From: Amycolatopsis rifamycinica
Lineage (GTDB): Bacteria; Actinomycetota; Actinomycetes; Mycobacteriales; Pseudonocardiaceae
Assembly (NCBI RefSeq): GCF_000695625.1
Contig: NZ_JMQI01000021.1
Span: forward strand, 1 to 64,000
Direction of reading: 5' to 3'
DNA: 64,000 nt
Shown here: in pieces, positions 51,851-62,069 of the stretch
How positions within the stretch are numbered: position 1 is the stretch's first letter
Layout of the letters: every line of letters begins with the position of its first letter
Notes under the pieces: model-generated
What the model was told of the DNA's origin: nothing
The model's database searches: none
The model's input: only the letters and a program-made list of their open reading frames with translations
Position numbers and translations under genes: made by a program

Positions 51851-51852
51851 CT

Positions 51853-53061
51853 TCAGCGGGCCTCGGCGGTGGCCGCGGCCTGGGGGACGAGCTTGTGGTA
51901 CGCCCGGAGCGTGTCCGCGGCGACGCGGTCCCAGGAGTAGCGGGCGACCGCGCGGTCGTGGCCCGCGGTGCCGTAGGCGTGGCAGAGCGCCGGGTCGTCG
52001 ATCAGCCGCCGGACCCGGGACGCGAGCTCCTTCGGCTGGTGCGGGCGGACCAGCAGCCCCGTGACGCCGTCGACGACGGTGTCGGTCAGGCCGCCCACCG
52101 CGGCCGCGACCACCGGGACGCCGCAGGCCATCGCCTCCAGGGGCACGATCCCGAACGGCTCGTACCACGGCGTGCACACGACCGCGTCGGCCGAACGCAG
52201 CAGCGCCGGCATGTCATCCCGCGACACCTGGCCGGGCCAGCGGACGCGGTCGCCGACGCCGAGCCGTCCGGCCAGCTCCCGCAGCCGCGTCGCCTCGGGG
52301 TCCTGGGACAGCCGGCCGCGCTCGGGGCCACCCGCGATGACGAGCTCGGTGTCCGGCAGCTGGGCGAGGGCGGTGATCGCGATGTCGAACCCCTTGCGCG
52401 GGACCAGGCGGCCGACGGCGACCAGCCGGTGCGGCAGCCGGCGCCGGGCCACCGGCCCGTCGGGGGAGAACCGGCCCAGGTCGACGCCGCAGGGCACGAT
52501 CGAGATCCGCGACCGCGGCACGCCGAGGCGGGACAGCTCGAAGACCTCGTCGGAGCAGGTGGCGATCACCCGTCCGGCCTGCCGCCCGATCATCCGCTCC
52601 AGCCGGACGCGGTCGGCCGGGCTGGTGTCCTTGTCGCCCTGGTAGCGCTTCTTGACCACGCCGAGGGCGTGGAACGTCTGCGCCACCGGCGTCCCGGTCG
52701 CGCTCGCCGCCAGCGAGGTCGCCAGGCCGGACATCCAGAAGTGCGCGTGCGCCACGTCCGGGCGCTCGAGCGCCCAGTGGTCGCGCAGGAAGCTGCCGAA
52801 CTCGCCCATGTAGGGCAGCAGGTTGTCCTTGGGCTCCTTGCGGGGCGGCCCGGCCGGCACGTGCACGACGCGGAAGCCCTGCGGCGTCCGGACCTCCGGC
52901 GGCTCGCCGGGGCTCTCCCGTCGCGTGTAGACGGTGACCTCGTGTCCGGCGCGCACCATCGCGGCCGACAGCTCCGCGACGTGCACGTTCTGGCCGCCGG
53001 CGTCGGCTTCGCCCAGCGCGGCGAGGGGGTTGGCGTGCTCGGACACCATCGCGATCTTCAT
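51853..53061 (-). CDS. Glycosyltransferase family 4
   Basis: A 402-aa GT-B enzyme with a Gly-rich acceptor-domain start ([20 protein letters not shown]), [12 protein letters not shown] and the GT4 donor motif [20 protein letters not shown]. The N-terminal GGQ(N)VHV segment resembles MshA/sucrose-synthase-like GT4 enzymes. It follows the next upstream gene by 22 bp on the same strand and probably extends a surface glycan or glycolipid. Confidence 0.92.
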   Translation of the reverse strand: MKIAMVSEHANPLAALGEADAGGQNVHVAELSAAMVRAGHEVTVYTRRESPGEPPEVRTPQGFRVVHVPAGPPRKEPKDNLLPYMGEFGSFLRDHWALERPDVAHAHFWMSGLATSLAASATGTPVAQTFHALGVVKKRYQGDKDTSPADRVRLERMIGRQAGRVIATCSDEVFELSRLGVPRSRISIVPCGVDLGRFSPDGPVARRRLPHRLVAVGRLVPRKGFDIAITALAQLPDTELVIAGGPERGRLSQDPEATRLRELAGRLGVGDRVRWPGQVSRDDMPALLRSADAVVCTPWYEPFGIVPLEAMACGVPVVAAAVGGLTDTVVDGVTGLLVRPHQPKELASRVRRLIDDPALCHAYGTAGHDRAVARYSWDRVAADTLRAYHKLVPQAAATAEAR

Positions 53062-53083
53062 CGGTGAGGCGTTCCCTTCGGGG

Positions 53084-54025
53084 TCAACGGGCCGTCTCGG
53101 CGAGGAGGTGGTCCCAAGCGGTCAGGAAGGCGTCCAGCCCGTAGTGCTTCAGGGCGTGTTCGCGGGCGTTCTTGCCGGCCAGCGCGGCGAAGTCCGGCTC
53201 GTGCAGCAGCTCGCGGAAACCGCGCGCCAGCACGGAGACGTCCGTGGAGAGCACCCCGGCGTCGTCCGGCACCGCCTCGACCGCCTCGGTGGCGGCGAAG
53301 ACGACGACCGGCATCGCCAGGTGCATGGCCTCCAGAAGGGACAGTCCCAGCGACGTCCACCGGGCGGTGTGCAGGTAGACGCGGCGGCGCGCGATCTCGT
53401 CGTGCAGCGCGGGCGCCGGGACGTCGCCCCGGCCGCGCAGCGGCTCGGCGAGCTCCTCGGTCCCCATGCCGAACACGTCGACGGGACCGCCTTCGGCGAG
53501 CGTGCCGAGCAGGTCGGCGCCGGTGACGCGTTCCCGCCGCACCGGCTCGTTGATCATCGACACGCCGGCGGCGAGCTCGCCGGTGTAGCGCGGTCCCGGA
53601 TCGGGGATGCCGTGCGGCACCACGGTCACCGGCGCGCGGCCGCAGTCCCACATCGCCGCGTTGAAGTGGGTCACGTGCGCGACGGTGATGTCGGACCGGC
53701 CGGCGAGCGGGTGTTCGCTGGCCGCGGCGTACGGCCGGGGCGCGTTGTGTTCCACGTAGACGGCCGGAACGCCCAGGCGGGCGGCGAACTCCAGCTCTTC
53801 CGGGCGTTGCAGGACGACGACGTCGGGCTCGGCGTCGGCCAGCCGGTCCAGCGGCACTTCGGTCACCGAAGGCCAGTTCCGGCCCGCCTTGCCGAGTCCC
53901 CAGGGCGCCCCGTCGGATGACACGGGCAGCAGGTAGTCGTGACGGCCGCGGACGAAAGCGTCGGTCCACGAGCCGTGCACGTGCCAGAGCAGTACTCTCA
54001 GGCGCCGGGATCCGGGATCGGTCAT
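53084..54025 (-). CDS. GT4-like glycosyltransferase
   Basis: A 313-aa GT-B protein: N-terminal [20 protein letters not shown] and C-terminal [20 protein letters not shown], the ExxxxxxxAxxxPVV donor motif in GT1/GT4. It is shorter than usual because the linker region is compact. It is the first gene of the two-gene minus-strand unit with 51853-53061. Confidence 0.88.
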   Translation of the reverse strand: MTDPGSRRLRVLLWHVHGSWTDAFVRGRHDYLLPVSSDGAPWGLGKAGRNWPSVTEVPLDRLADAEPDVVVLQRPEELEFAARLGVPAVYVEHNAPRPYAAASEHPLAGRSDITVAHVTHFNAAMWDCGRAPVTVVPHGIPDPGPRYTGELAAGVSMINEPVRRERVTGADLLGTLAEGGPVDVFGMGTEELAEPLRGRGDVPAPALHDEIARRRVYLHTARWTSLGLSLLEAMHLAMPVVVFAATEAVEAVPDDAGVLSTDVSVLARGFRELLHEPDFAALAGKNAREHALKHYGLDAFLTAWDHLLAETAR

Positions 54026-54118
54026 GTCTCCTGATTTCCCGGAGATCGAACGTTAAACGTCCGGCCGGACGGGGTACCCGGCCCCGGACGGGCGTGCGCG
54101 ACGAAGGGACTTCCATCC

Positions 54119-54733
54119 ATGCGCTTCACCCCACGGGGCACGCGGTTCTTCGACCTCCTCGCCGAAGCGGCGAAGAACCTCGTCACCGCGACCGCCCTGC
54201 TCAGGGAGCTCGTGGCCGCCGACCCGGCCGAACGGGAACCGATCGCGAAACGCCTGCACGAGGTCGAGCACCAGGGCGACGAGCTGACGCACACGATCAT
54301 GGTGGAGCTCAACAGCTCGTTCGTGACGCCGTTCGACCGCGAGGACATCCAGGCCCTCGCCGCCAAGATCGACGACGTGCTGGACTTCATGGACACCGCG
54401 GCGGACCTGGCCGTGCTCTACCGCATCGGCACGTTCCCGCCGGGCATCGACGTCCTGGTCCGGGTGCTCTGCCGGGCCGCCGAGCTGACGGCCTCGTCGA
54501 TGCCGGGCCTGGCCAAGGTGGGTGATCTCGAGCCGTTCTGGATCGAGATCAACGAGCTCGAGAACGAGGCCGACCGCGTCTACCGGCGGATACTGGCCCA
54601 CCTGTTCGAGCCGGGCGGCGACGCGCTCGAGGTGCTGAAGACCAAGGAGGTCGTCGAGCAGTTCGAGCTGGCCGCCGACGCCTTCGAGCACATCGCCGAC
54701 GTGGTGCAGACCATCGCGGTCAAGGAGTCCTGA
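54119..54733 (+). CDS. DUF47 (PhoU-like) phosphate-transport accessory protein
   Basis: A 204-aa all-helical PhoU-related protein (FFDLLAEAAKNLVTATALLR, EHQGDELTHTIMVELNSSFV, FDREDIQALAAKIDDVLDFM). DUF47 proteins pair with PiT transporters and are thought to control them. It is immediately followed by pit with no gap. The upstream region contains ACGTT-A-AACGT (54050-54060); whether it is part of a PHO box is unclear. Confidence 0.92.
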   Translation: MRFTPRGTRFFDLLAEAAKNLVTATALLRELVAADPAEREPIAKRLHEVEHQGDELTHTIMVELNSSFVTPFDREDIQALAAKIDDVLDFMDTAADLAVLYRIGTFPPGIDVLVRVLCRAAELTASSMPGLAKVGDLEPFWIEINELENEADRVYRRILAHLFEPGGDALEVLKTKEVVEQFELAADAFEHIADVVQTIAVKES

Positions 54734-55729
54734 GTGACGGGGACCGCCGCCCTGGTCACCGTGATCGTGCTGACGCTCGTTTTCGACTACACCAACGGGT
54801 TCCACGACGCGGCCAACGCCATCGCCAGCGCGGTGTCGACCCGGGCGCTCACGCTGCGCGCCGCCCTCGTCCTGGCGGCGGTGATGAACCTGGCGGGCGC
54901 ACTGCTGTCCACCGGCATCGCCGCGACGGTGGCCAAGGGGATCATCGACGTCCCGGCCGGGCCGGACGCGCTCACCGTGGTGTTCGCCGCGCTGGCCGGG
55001 GCCATCACGTGGAACCTGATCACCTGGTACTTCGGGCTCCCGTCGTCGTCATCGCACTCGCTGATCGGCGGGATGGTCGGCGCGGCGCTGGCCGCGGCGA
55101 GCACCGTGCACTGGGCGGGCATCGCCGAGAAGGTGCTGATCCCGATGGTGGCGTCGCCGCTGCTCGGGCTGCTGCTGGGCTACCTCGCGATGGTCGGCGC
55201 GCTGTGGCTGCTGCGGCGGGCGAACCCGCACCGCAGCGGCCGGGTGTTCCGCCGGTTCCAGATCGTCTCCGCGTCGGCGCTGGCGCTCGGGCACGGCCTG
55301 CAGGACGCCCAGAAGGGCATGGGCGTGATCGTGCTGGCCCTGGTGGCGGCCGGGCAGCAGCAGACGTTCGCCGTCCCGTTCTGGGTGACACTGGCGTGCG
55401 CCGGGGCCTTGTCGCTGGGCACCTATTCGGGTGGCCTGCGGATCATGCGGACCCTCGGCAGGCGCGTCTTCCCGCTCGACCCGCCGCACGGCTTCGTCGC
55501 CGAGTCGGTGGCGTCGTCGGTGTTGTACGTGACGGCGTTCGCGGTCAAGGCGCCGATCTCGACGACGCACGTGATCACCGCGGCCATCATGGGCGTCGGC
55601 GCGACCCGGCGGCTGTCGGCGGTGCGGTGGGGGATCGCGCGCGACATCGTGCTCGGCTGGGTGCTCACCTTCCCGGCCGCCGCGGCGGTGGCCGCGGCCG
55701 TGTACCTGGTCGCCGATCTGCTCACCTGA
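54734..55729 (+). CDS. PiT-family inorganic phosphate transporter
   Basis: A 331-aa membrane protein with the duplicated PiT signatures FDYTNGFHDAANAIASA near the N-terminus and SAxAxGHGLQDAQKGMG in the second half. WYFGLPSSSSHSLIGGMVG is the other family signature. It is a low-affinity, proton- or metal-phosphate-coupled uptake system. GTG start directly follows the DUF47 stop. Confidence 0.95.
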   Translation: MTGTAALVTVIVLTLVFDYTNGFHDAANAIASAVSTRALTLRAALVLAAVMNLAGALLSTGIAATVAKGIIDVPAGPDALTVVFAALAGAITWNLITWYFGLPSSSSHSLIGGMVGAALAAASTVHWAGIAEKVLIPMVASPLLGLLLGYLAMVGALWLLRRANPHRSGRVFRRFQIVSASALALGHGLQDAQKGMGVIVLALVAAGQQQTFAVPFWVTLACAGALSLGTYSGGLRIMRTLGRRVFPLDPPHGFVAESVASSVLYVTAFAVKAPISTTHVITAAIMGVGATRRLSAVRWGIARDIVLGWVLTFPAAAAVAAAVYLVADLLT

Positions 55730-55804
55730 CCGGAGGGCGGGTTTGCCCGGTGTCACTCCCGGGAAGCCGGGGCGGAGACCCCCGCCCGCGGAATAGGGAG
55801 AGCC

Positions 55805-56995
55805 ATGAAGGCAGTGACCTGGCACGGCAAGCGTGACGTCCGCGTCGAGGAGGTGCCGGACCCGAAGATCGAGGAAGCCACGGACGCGGTCGTGCGGATC
55901 ACCTCGACCGGGATCTGCGGTTCCGACCTGCACCTGTACGAGGTGCTGGGCGCGTTCATGACGGAGGGCGACATCCTCGGCCACGAGCCGATGGGTGTGG
56001 TCGAAGAGGTCGGGCCGGAGGTGACGAACCTCAAGGTCGGCGACCGGGTCGTGGTCCCGTTCAACATCTCCTGCGGCCACTGCTGGATGTGCGAGCGCGG
56101 CCTGCAGTCGCAGTGCGAAACGACCCAGGTCAGGGAGCACGGCAAGGGCGCCTCGCTGCTCGGCTACACCAAGCTCTACGGCCAGGTCCCCGGCGGCCAG
56201 GCCGAGTACCTGCGCGTCCCGCAGGCGCACTACGGCCCGATCAAGGTCCCGGACGGCCCGCCGGACGAGCGGTTCGTCTACCTCTCCGACGTCGTCCCGA
56301 CCGCCTGGCAGGCCGTCGAGTACGCGAACGTCCCCGACGGCGGCACGGTCGTCGTGTTCGGTCTCGGCCCGATCGGGCAGATGTGCTGCCGGATCGCCCG
56401 CCACCGCGGCGCCGGCCAGGTCATCGGCGTCGACCTGGTGCCCGAGCGCCTCGCCCGGGCCCGCGAACACGGCGCCACCGCGCTCGACACGCGTGACCAC
56501 AAGGAGATCGGCGACTCCATCCGGCAGCTGACGAACGGGCGCGGCGCGGACTCGGTGATCGACGCGGTCGGCATGGAGGCGCACGGCGCCCCGGTCGGCA
56601 AGCTGGCGCACACCCTCGTCGGGCTGCTGCCGCAGCCGCTCGGCGAGAAGATCACCGAGAAGGCCGGCATCGACCGGCTCAGCGTGCTCTACGCGGCCAT
56701 CGACAGCGTCCGCCGCGGCGGCACCATCTCGCTGTCCGGCGTCTACGGCGGGATGGTCGACCCGATGCCGATGATGGAGCTGTTCGACAAGCAGATCCAG
56801 CTGCGGATGGGCCAGGCCAACGTCCGGCACTGGCTCGACGCCATCATGCCGGTGCTGACCGCCGACGGGGACCCGCTCGGCGTCGAAGGCTTCGCCACGC
56901 ACAAGCTGCCCCTGGAAGAGGCGCCCCGCGCGTACGAGATCTTCCAGAAGAAGCTCGACGGCGCCCAGAAGATCCTGCTGCAGCCGAACGCGTAA
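55805..56995 (+). CDS. Zinc-dependent alcohol dehydrogenase (formaldehyde-dehydrogenase-like)
   Basis: A 396-aa medium-chain dehydrogenase: catalytic-zinc ligands in GICGSDLH and GHEPMG, a structural-zinc set in CGHCWMCERGLQSQC, and the NAD loop VFGLGPIGQMCCRIARHRGA. It resembles glutathione-independent formaldehyde dehydrogenase-like proteins common in actinomycetes. The native alcohol is unknown. AGGGAGAG precedes the ATG. Confidence 0.93.
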   Translation: MKAVTWHGKRDVRVEEVPDPKIEEATDAVVRITSTGICGSDLHLYEVLGAFMTEGDILGHEPMGVVEEVGPEVTNLKVGDRVVVPFNISCGHCWMCERGLQSQCETTQVREHGKGASLLGYTKLYGQVPGGQAEYLRVPQAHYGPIKVPDGPPDERFVYLSDVVPTAWQAVEYANVPDGGTVVVFGLGPIGQMCCRIARHRGAGQVIGVDLVPERLARAREHGATALDTRDHKEIGDSIRQLTNGRGADSVIDAVGMEAHGAPVGKLAHTLVGLLPQPLGEKITEKAGIDRLSVLYAAIDSVRRGGTISLSGVYGGMVDPMPMMELFDKQIQLRMGQANVRHWLDAIMPVLTADGDPLGVEGFATHKLPLEEAPRAYEIFQKKLDGAQKILLQPNA

Positions 56996-57015
56996 CCCCC
57001 GGGAGGAAGTTGCTC

Positions 57016-59040
57016 TTGCGAGCCGTCACCTCGCTGCCGTACGAGATCACCGAGTCCGACCACGTCCGGATCCCGATGCCCGACGGGACCGTGCTGTCCG
57101 CCCGCATCTGGCGGCCGGTCTCGTCGGACGCCGAGCCGGTACCGGCGATCCTCGAATACATCCCCTACCGGAAGCGGGACCTCACCGCGCCCCGCGACTC
57201 GATCCACCACCCCTACCTCGCCGGGCACGGGTACGCCTGCGTGCGCGTGGACATCCGCGGCACCGGCGAGTCCGAGGGCGTCCTGGCCGACGAGTACCTC
57301 GAACGCGAGCAGCTCGACGCCGAGGAGGTCCTCGAGTGGATCGCCGGGCAGCCGTGGTGCACCGGCGACACGGGGATGATGGGGATCTCCTGGGGCGCGT
57401 TCGCCGCGTTGCAGGTCGCGGCGCGGAAGCCGCCGAGCCTGCGCGCGATCGTGATCTCGTCGTTCACCGACGACCGCTTCGCCGACGACATGCACTACAT
57501 GGGCGGCTGCCTGCTGTCGGACAACGTCGCCGAGTCCGGCACGATGTTCGCCTACGCCACGCTGCCGCCCGATCCGGCGGTCGTCGGCGAGCGGTGGCGG
57601 GAAATGTGGCTGGAGCGCCTCGAAAACTGCAGCCTGTGGATCGAGAACTGGCTCGGCCACCAGCGCCGCGACGACTACTGGCGGCACGCGTCGGTGTCGG
57701 AGAACTACAGCGACGTCCAGGTGCCGGTGCTGGCCTCCAGCGGCTGGGCCGACGGCTACTCCAACGCCGTCATCCGGCTGCTGGCGCACCTCGACGTCCC
57801 GCGGCGGGGGCTGATCGGCCCGTGGTCGCACAAGTACCCGCACCTCGGCCAGCCGGGCCCGGCGATCGGCTACCTCCAGGAGGTCGTGCGCTGGTGGGAC
57901 CACTGGCTGCGCGGCGAGGAGAACGGGGCGATGGACGGGCCGATGCTGCGCACCTGGATGCAGGAGAGCGTGCCGCCGTCGACGTCGTACGAGGACCGGC
58001 CCGGCCGCTGGGTCGGCGAGGCCACCTGGCCGTCGCCGCACGTCGAGCCGCAGCGGCTGCCGCTGGCCCGGCACCGGCTCGCGCGGCCCGGTGAGGACGT
58101 TGCCGACGAAGCCCTCACCGTGTCCTCGCCGTTGTCGGTCGGGCAGTTCTCCGGCAAGTGGGCGTCCTACAGCGCCCCGCCCGACCTGCCCTACGACCAG
58201 CGCGAAGAGGACGGCGGGTCACTGGTGTTCGACACCGACGTGCTCACCGAGCGCTGCGAGATCCTCGGCTCCCCGAAGGTGCGGCTGGAGGTCTCGGCCG
58301 ACCAGCCGGTCGCGATGATCGCGGCCCGGATCTCGGACGTCGCCCCGGACGGGCGGGCCACGCGCGTCACCTACGGGCTGCTCAACCTGACCCACCGCGA
58401 CGGCCACGACGAGCCGGCGCCGATGGAGCCGGGGGAGCGGTGCGCCGTCGAGATCGAGCTCAACGCCGTGGCGCAGGCTTTCCCCGCCGGGCATCGGATC
58501 CGGCTATCGCTGTCCACGTCCTACTGGCCGCTGGCCTGGCCGCCGCCGGCACCGGTGCTGTTGAGTGTCCACACCGGACACAGCGCGCTCGAGCTGCCGG
58601 TGCGCCCGGTCGCCGAGCCGGACGAGCTGCCGGCCCGGCCGTTCGGCGAACCCGAAGGCGCCCCGCCGATGTCCGTGACGGCCCTCACCCCGGGGGAGCA
58701 GCGCTGGACCGTCTCCCGTGACCTCGTCGACTACCGGTCGGCGCTGGAGATCGTGAAGGACGCCGGAACCGTGCGGTACGACGACCTCGACCTGGAGGTC
58801 ACCCGGGACGTCCGCGAGCGGTACAGCTGGGTCGCCGACGACTTCTGCTCGCCGGTGGCGGAAGCCGCGTGGGACGTCACCTTCGCGCGCGGCGACTGGG
58901 TGGCGCGCAGCGAGACCTGCACCCGGGTGTCCTGCACCGAGACCGAATTCGTCATCGACGCGCGGCTCGACGGCTACGACGGCGCTCGCCGGATCGTCTC
59001 GCGGAACTGGCACCGGCGGATCCCCCGGGACCTCGTCTGA
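57016..59040 (+). CDS. CocE/NonD-family hydrolase
   Basis: A 674-aa alpha/beta hydrolase of the S15/CocE class. The nucleophile elbow is GMMGISWGAFAALQVA, with a cap domain and a C-terminal jelly-roll domain (about 400-540). A C-terminal extension of about 130 aa follows. It cleaves esters or X-Pro peptides. TTG 57016 is preferred because GGGAGGA lies at normal spacing; TTG 57010 is too close. It follows the alcohol dehydrogenase by 20 bp. Confidence 0.9.
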   Translation: MRAVTSLPYEITESDHVRIPMPDGTVLSARIWRPVSSDAEPVPAILEYIPYRKRDLTAPRDSIHHPYLAGHGYACVRVDIRGTGESEGVLADEYLEREQLDAEEVLEWIAGQPWCTGDTGMMGISWGAFAALQVAARKPPSLRAIVISSFTDDRFADDMHYMGGCLLSDNVAESGTMFAYATLPPDPAVVGERWREMWLERLENCSLWIENWLGHQRRDDYWRHASVSENYSDVQVPVLASSGWADGYSNAVIRLLAHLDVPRRGLIGPWSHKYPHLGQPGPAIGYLQEVVRWWDHWLRGEENGAMDGPMLRTWMQESVPPSTSYEDRPGRWVGEATWPSPHVEPQRLPLARHRLARPGEDVADEALTVSSPLSVGQFSGKWASYSAPPDLPYDQREEDGGSLVFDTDVLTERCEILGSPKVRLEVSADQPVAMIAARISDVAPDGRATRVTYGLLNLTHRDGHDEPAPMEPGERCAVEIELNAVAQAFPAGHRIRLSLSTSYWPLAWPPPAPVLLSVHTGHSALELPVRPVAEPDELPARPFGEPEGAPPMSVTALTPGEQRWTVSRDLVDYRSALEIVKDAGTVRYDDLDLEVTRDVRERYSWVADDFCSPVAEAAWDVTFARGDWVARSETCTRVSCTETEFVIDARLDGYDGARRIVSRNWHRRIPRDLV

Positions 59041-59074
59041 GTTTCAGCGCCACGACAGGGGGTACGCCTTCCGG

Positions 59075-60148
59075 GTGCGCATCGTGATCACCGGGGCGAC
59101 CGGGAACGTCGGAACGGCGCTGCTGGCCGCGCTCGAGCCCGGCCACGACGTGGTCGGGCTCGCGCGGCGGCTGCCGGACACGACCGTCGAACCGTACCGC
59201 CGAGCGGGCTGGCGGGCCGTCGACGTCGGTCTCCCGGGTGCCGAGGAGGAGCTGGCGGAGGTGTTCGCGGGCGCGGACGCCGTCGTCCACCTGGCGTGGG
59301 CGATCTCGCCGGTGCGCGGCGATCCGCCGATGTGGCGCACCAACGACCACGGCACCCGCCACGTGCTCGCCGCGGCGGCGGCCGCCGGGGTCGCGCACGT
59401 GGTCGTCGCCTCGTCCGTGGCCGCCTACGGGCCGGCGCCGCGCTGGGAGAAGGTGGCCGAGGACTTCCCGCGCGACGGCATCGCGGGCAGTGCCTACAGC
59501 CGTGGCAAGGCCGCGCTGGAGACCCTGCTCGACCGGTTCGAAGAGAAGCACCCGCAGGTCCGGCTGGCGCGGATCCGGCCGTGCGCGATCGTGCACCGCA
59601 GCGCGGCCGGGGAGTTCGCGCGCTGGCTGCTCGGCCCGGCGGTGCCCGCCCACCTCGTCGGCGGGCGGCGGCTGCCGGTTCCGCTGTGGACCGATCTGCG
59701 GGCGCAGGTGGTGCACACCACCGACGTCGCCGAAGCGATCCGGCTGATCCTCGCCACCGGCTTCACCGGCGCGGTCAACTTGGCCGCGCCGGAGGTGCTC
59801 GACGCCGACGCGCTGGCCGGTGTCCTCGGGGGAGGCCGCGTCCCGGTGCCCAAGCCGGTGGTGCTGCTCGCGACCCGGGCGGCCTGGCTGGGCGGGGTGC
59901 TGCCGGTGCACCCGGGCTGGCTCGAGCTGGCCGACCGCGCCGCCCTCGCCGACACGACGCTGGCGGAGACCGCGCTGGGCTGGCAACCTCGGTATGACGC
60001 CGCGGCCGCGCTCGCCGACCTGGTCTCCGGGCTCCGGGCGGGCACGGGAGCGGCGAGCCCACCCTTGGCCCCGCCGCGCCGCGACGGGGTACTGGCCCGG
60101 CTCCGCTCGCTCACCCGGGTCGGGCCGAGCCACCAGTCGCAAGCCTGA
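59075..60148 (+). CDS. NAD-dependent epimerase/dehydratase-like protein
   Basis: A 357-aa extended-SDR-like protein: VITGATGNVGTALLAALEPG at the N-terminus, VVVASSVAAYGPAPRWEK and SAYSRGKAALETLL (Tyr/Lys), then a helical C-terminal tail. Resembles NAD(P)-binding sugar-nucleotide or NmrA-like proteins; the substrate is unknown. GTG start. It ends 17 bp before the next gene. Confidence 0.88.
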   Translation: MRIVITGATGNVGTALLAALEPGHDVVGLARRLPDTTVEPYRRAGWRAVDVGLPGAEEELAEVFAGADAVVHLAWAISPVRGDPPMWRTNDHGTRHVLAAAAAAGVAHVVVASSVAAYGPAPRWEKVAEDFPRDGIAGSAYSRGKAALETLLDRFEEKHPQVRLARIRPCAIVHRSAAGEFARWLLGPAVPAHLVGGRRLPVPLWTDLRAQVVHTTDVAEAIRLILATGFTGAVNLAAPEVLDADALAGVLGGGRVPVPKPVVLLATRAAWLGGVLPVHPGWLELADRAALADTTLAETALGWQPRYDAAAALADLVSGLRAGTGAASPPLAPPRRDGVLARLRSLTRVGPSHQSQA

Positions 60149-60165
60149 CCAGCCGGGAGGCCGGA

Positions 60166-61758
60166 GTGAGTACGGAAGCCGCCGACGCGGTGGTGATCGG
60201 CGCCGGGCACAACGGCCTGGTGGCGGCGAACCTGCTGGCCGACGCGGGCTGGTCCGTGCTGGTCCTGGAGGCCACGGAGTACGCAGGCGGTGCGATCCGC
60301 ACCGCCGAGGTCACCGAGCCGGGGTTCCGCAACGACCTCTTCAGCGCGTTCTACCCGATGAGCGCGGTGTCCCCGGTGATCCGGGGCCTGCGGCTGGAGG
60401 AGCACGGCCTGCGCTGGCGGCACGCCCCCGACGTCCTCGCGCACGTGCTCCCGGACGACCGGTGCGCGCTGCTGTCCCGCGACGTCGACCGCACGGCGGC
60501 GTCGGCCGACGAGTTCGCCCCGGGCGACGGCGACGCGTGGCGGCGGTTGTTCGAGCAGTGGCGCGGGATCCGCGAGCCGTTGCTCAACGCGTTGTTCACG
60601 CCGTTCCCGCCGGTCCGCCCGGCGCTGAAGCTGGTGCGCCGCACCGGAACCGGAGACGCGCTGCGCCTGGCCCGGATGCTGACGCTGCCGGCGCGCCGGT
60701 TCGGCGACGAGCTGTTCGCCGGGGAGGGCGCGAAGCTGCTCGTGGCCGGGAACGCCGCCCACAGCGACCTCTCGGTGGACAACGCGGCCAGCGCGGTCTT
60801 CGGCTGGCTGCTGGCGATGATCGGGCAGGACGAAGGGTTCCCGGTCCCGGAAGGCGGCGCGGGCGAGCTGGCCGCGGCGCTGGTCCGCCGGCTGGAGTCC
60901 CGCGGCGGCGTCGTCCACTGTGGACGACCGGTGCGCGAGGTCCTGATCGGCGACGGCCGCGCGCTCGGCGTCCGGGACGCCGCCGGCGACCCGGTCCGCG
61001 CGCGCAAGGCCGTCCTCGCCGACGTCCCGGCGCCGATCCTGTACCGCGAGCTGGTGGGGGAGGACCGGCTGCCGCCACGGCTGGTTTCCGACCTCGGCAA
61101 CTTCGAGTGGGACAGCGCGACGGTGAAGGTGGACTGGGCCCTGTCCGGCCCGATCCCGTGGACGGCCGAGGCGGCGCGCGGCGCGGGCACGATCCACCTG
61201 GGAGCGGACCTGGACGGGCTGTCGGCCTTCGGCGGCGAGCTGGCCAGGGGCCGTACCCCGCGCCGTCCGTTCGTGCTGCTGGGCCAGATGACGACGAGCG
61301 ACCCCACCCGCTCCCCGGCGGGCACGGAAGCGGCGTGGGCGTACACGCACGTACCGCGCGGCACGATGGAGAACCGCGCGGCGCTGGAGCGGCGGGTGAA
61401 GCGCATCGAGGAGGCGATCGAGGCGCAGGCGCCCGGCTTCACGAGCTTGATCAAGGCCCGCTACCTGCAGGGCCCGACGGAGCTGCAGGGCCACAACCCG
61501 GGCCTGGTGGGCGGCGCGGTCAACGGCGGCACGACGGCGATCCACCAGCAGCTGTTCTTCCGCCCGGTGCCGAGCACGGGCCGCTCGGACACCCCGGTGG
61601 ACCGGTTGTACCTGGCGGGAGCATCGGCCCACCCGGGCGGAGCGGTCCACGGAGGCCCGGGAGCGAACGCGGCCCGCGCGGCCCTCGCCAGGGCGGGAAT
61701 ACTCGGCGGCGGCTATGCGGCGGTGATCCGGGCGGCGCACCGCGCCATCTACGGCTGA
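60166..61758 (+). CDS. Phytoene-desaturase-like FAD oxidoreductase
   Basis: A 530-aa flavoprotein with VVIGAGHNGLVAANLLADAG (9-28) and the C-terminal LYLAGASAHPGGAVHGGPGANAA that binds FAD in carotenoid desaturase/isomerase-like (CrtI/NAD(P)-FAD amine oxidase) enzymes. No crtB or other carotenoid gene is adjacent, so a carotenoid role is unproven. GTG start after GGGAGGCCGGA. Confidence 0.9.
   Translation: MSTEAADAVVIGAGHNGLVAANLLADAGWSVLVLEATEYAGGAIRTAEVTEPGFRNDLFSAFYPMSAVSPVIRGLRLEEHGLRWRHAPDVLAHVLPDDRCALLSRDVDRTAASADEFAPGDGDAWRRLFEQWRGIREPLLNALFTPFPPVRPALKLVRRTGTGDALRLARMLTLPARRFGDELFAGEGAKLLVAGNAAHSDLSVDNAASAVFGWLLAMIGQDEGFPVPEGGAGELAAALVRRLESRGGVVHCGRPVREVLIGDGRALGVRDAAGDPVRARKAVLADVPAPILYRELVGEDRLPPRLVSDLGNFEWDSATVKVDWALSGPIPWTAEAARGAGTIHLGADLDGLSAFGGELARGRTPRRPFVLLGQMTTSDPTRSPAGTEAAWAYTHVPRGTMENRAALERRVKRIEEAIEAQAPGFTSLIKARYLQGPTELQGHNPGLVGGAVNGGTTAIHQQLFFRPVPSTGRSDTPVDRLYLAGASAHPGGAVHGGPGANAARAALARAGILGGGYAAVIRAAHRAIYG
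60913..60925. repeat. GTCCANNNTGGAC palindrome, copy 7
   Basis: GTCCACTGTGGAC inside the FAD oxidoreductase gene. Confidence 0.85.
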
Positions 61759-62069
61759 GCCGGCGGGCGCGTATCGCGCGGCCTGCGGTGGAGCTGTGCG
61801 GGCGGGCTTGTATCGCGCGGCCTGCGATTGAGCTGTGTCGGCGGGGCTGGTTCGGGTGGTCGCCCCGCGCGGCGTGCGGTTGAGTCGGCGGGCCGGCCGG
61901 GGTGGGGCGGTCATCCCGCGCGGCCTGAGGCTGAGTCGGCGGGTCGGGATGGCTGCGTGTATCGCGCGCGGCCTGTGGTTGGGCTGTGCGGACGGGGCTG
62001 GTGTAGAAAGCCGAGCCGAACCTTTGCGAAGCCCGAGCCGGAAGCGTGAGCCGGCTCGGGCGGCCGGGG
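61759..62069. other. 311-bp gap with degenerate tandem repeats
   Basis: About five imperfect copies of a unit built on GTATCGCGCGGCCTG(C)GGTTGAG...TCGGCGGG, at about 61771, 61810, 61859, 61910 and 61956 (periods 39-51 bp). No gene signal was found. The tract separates two convergent genes. It differs in sequence from the tract at 20261. Confidence 0.7.

Noticed and set aside
60166..61758. Carotenoid cluster
   Set aside because: The flavoprotein is CrtI-like, but no crtB, crtE or cyclase gene is adjacent.
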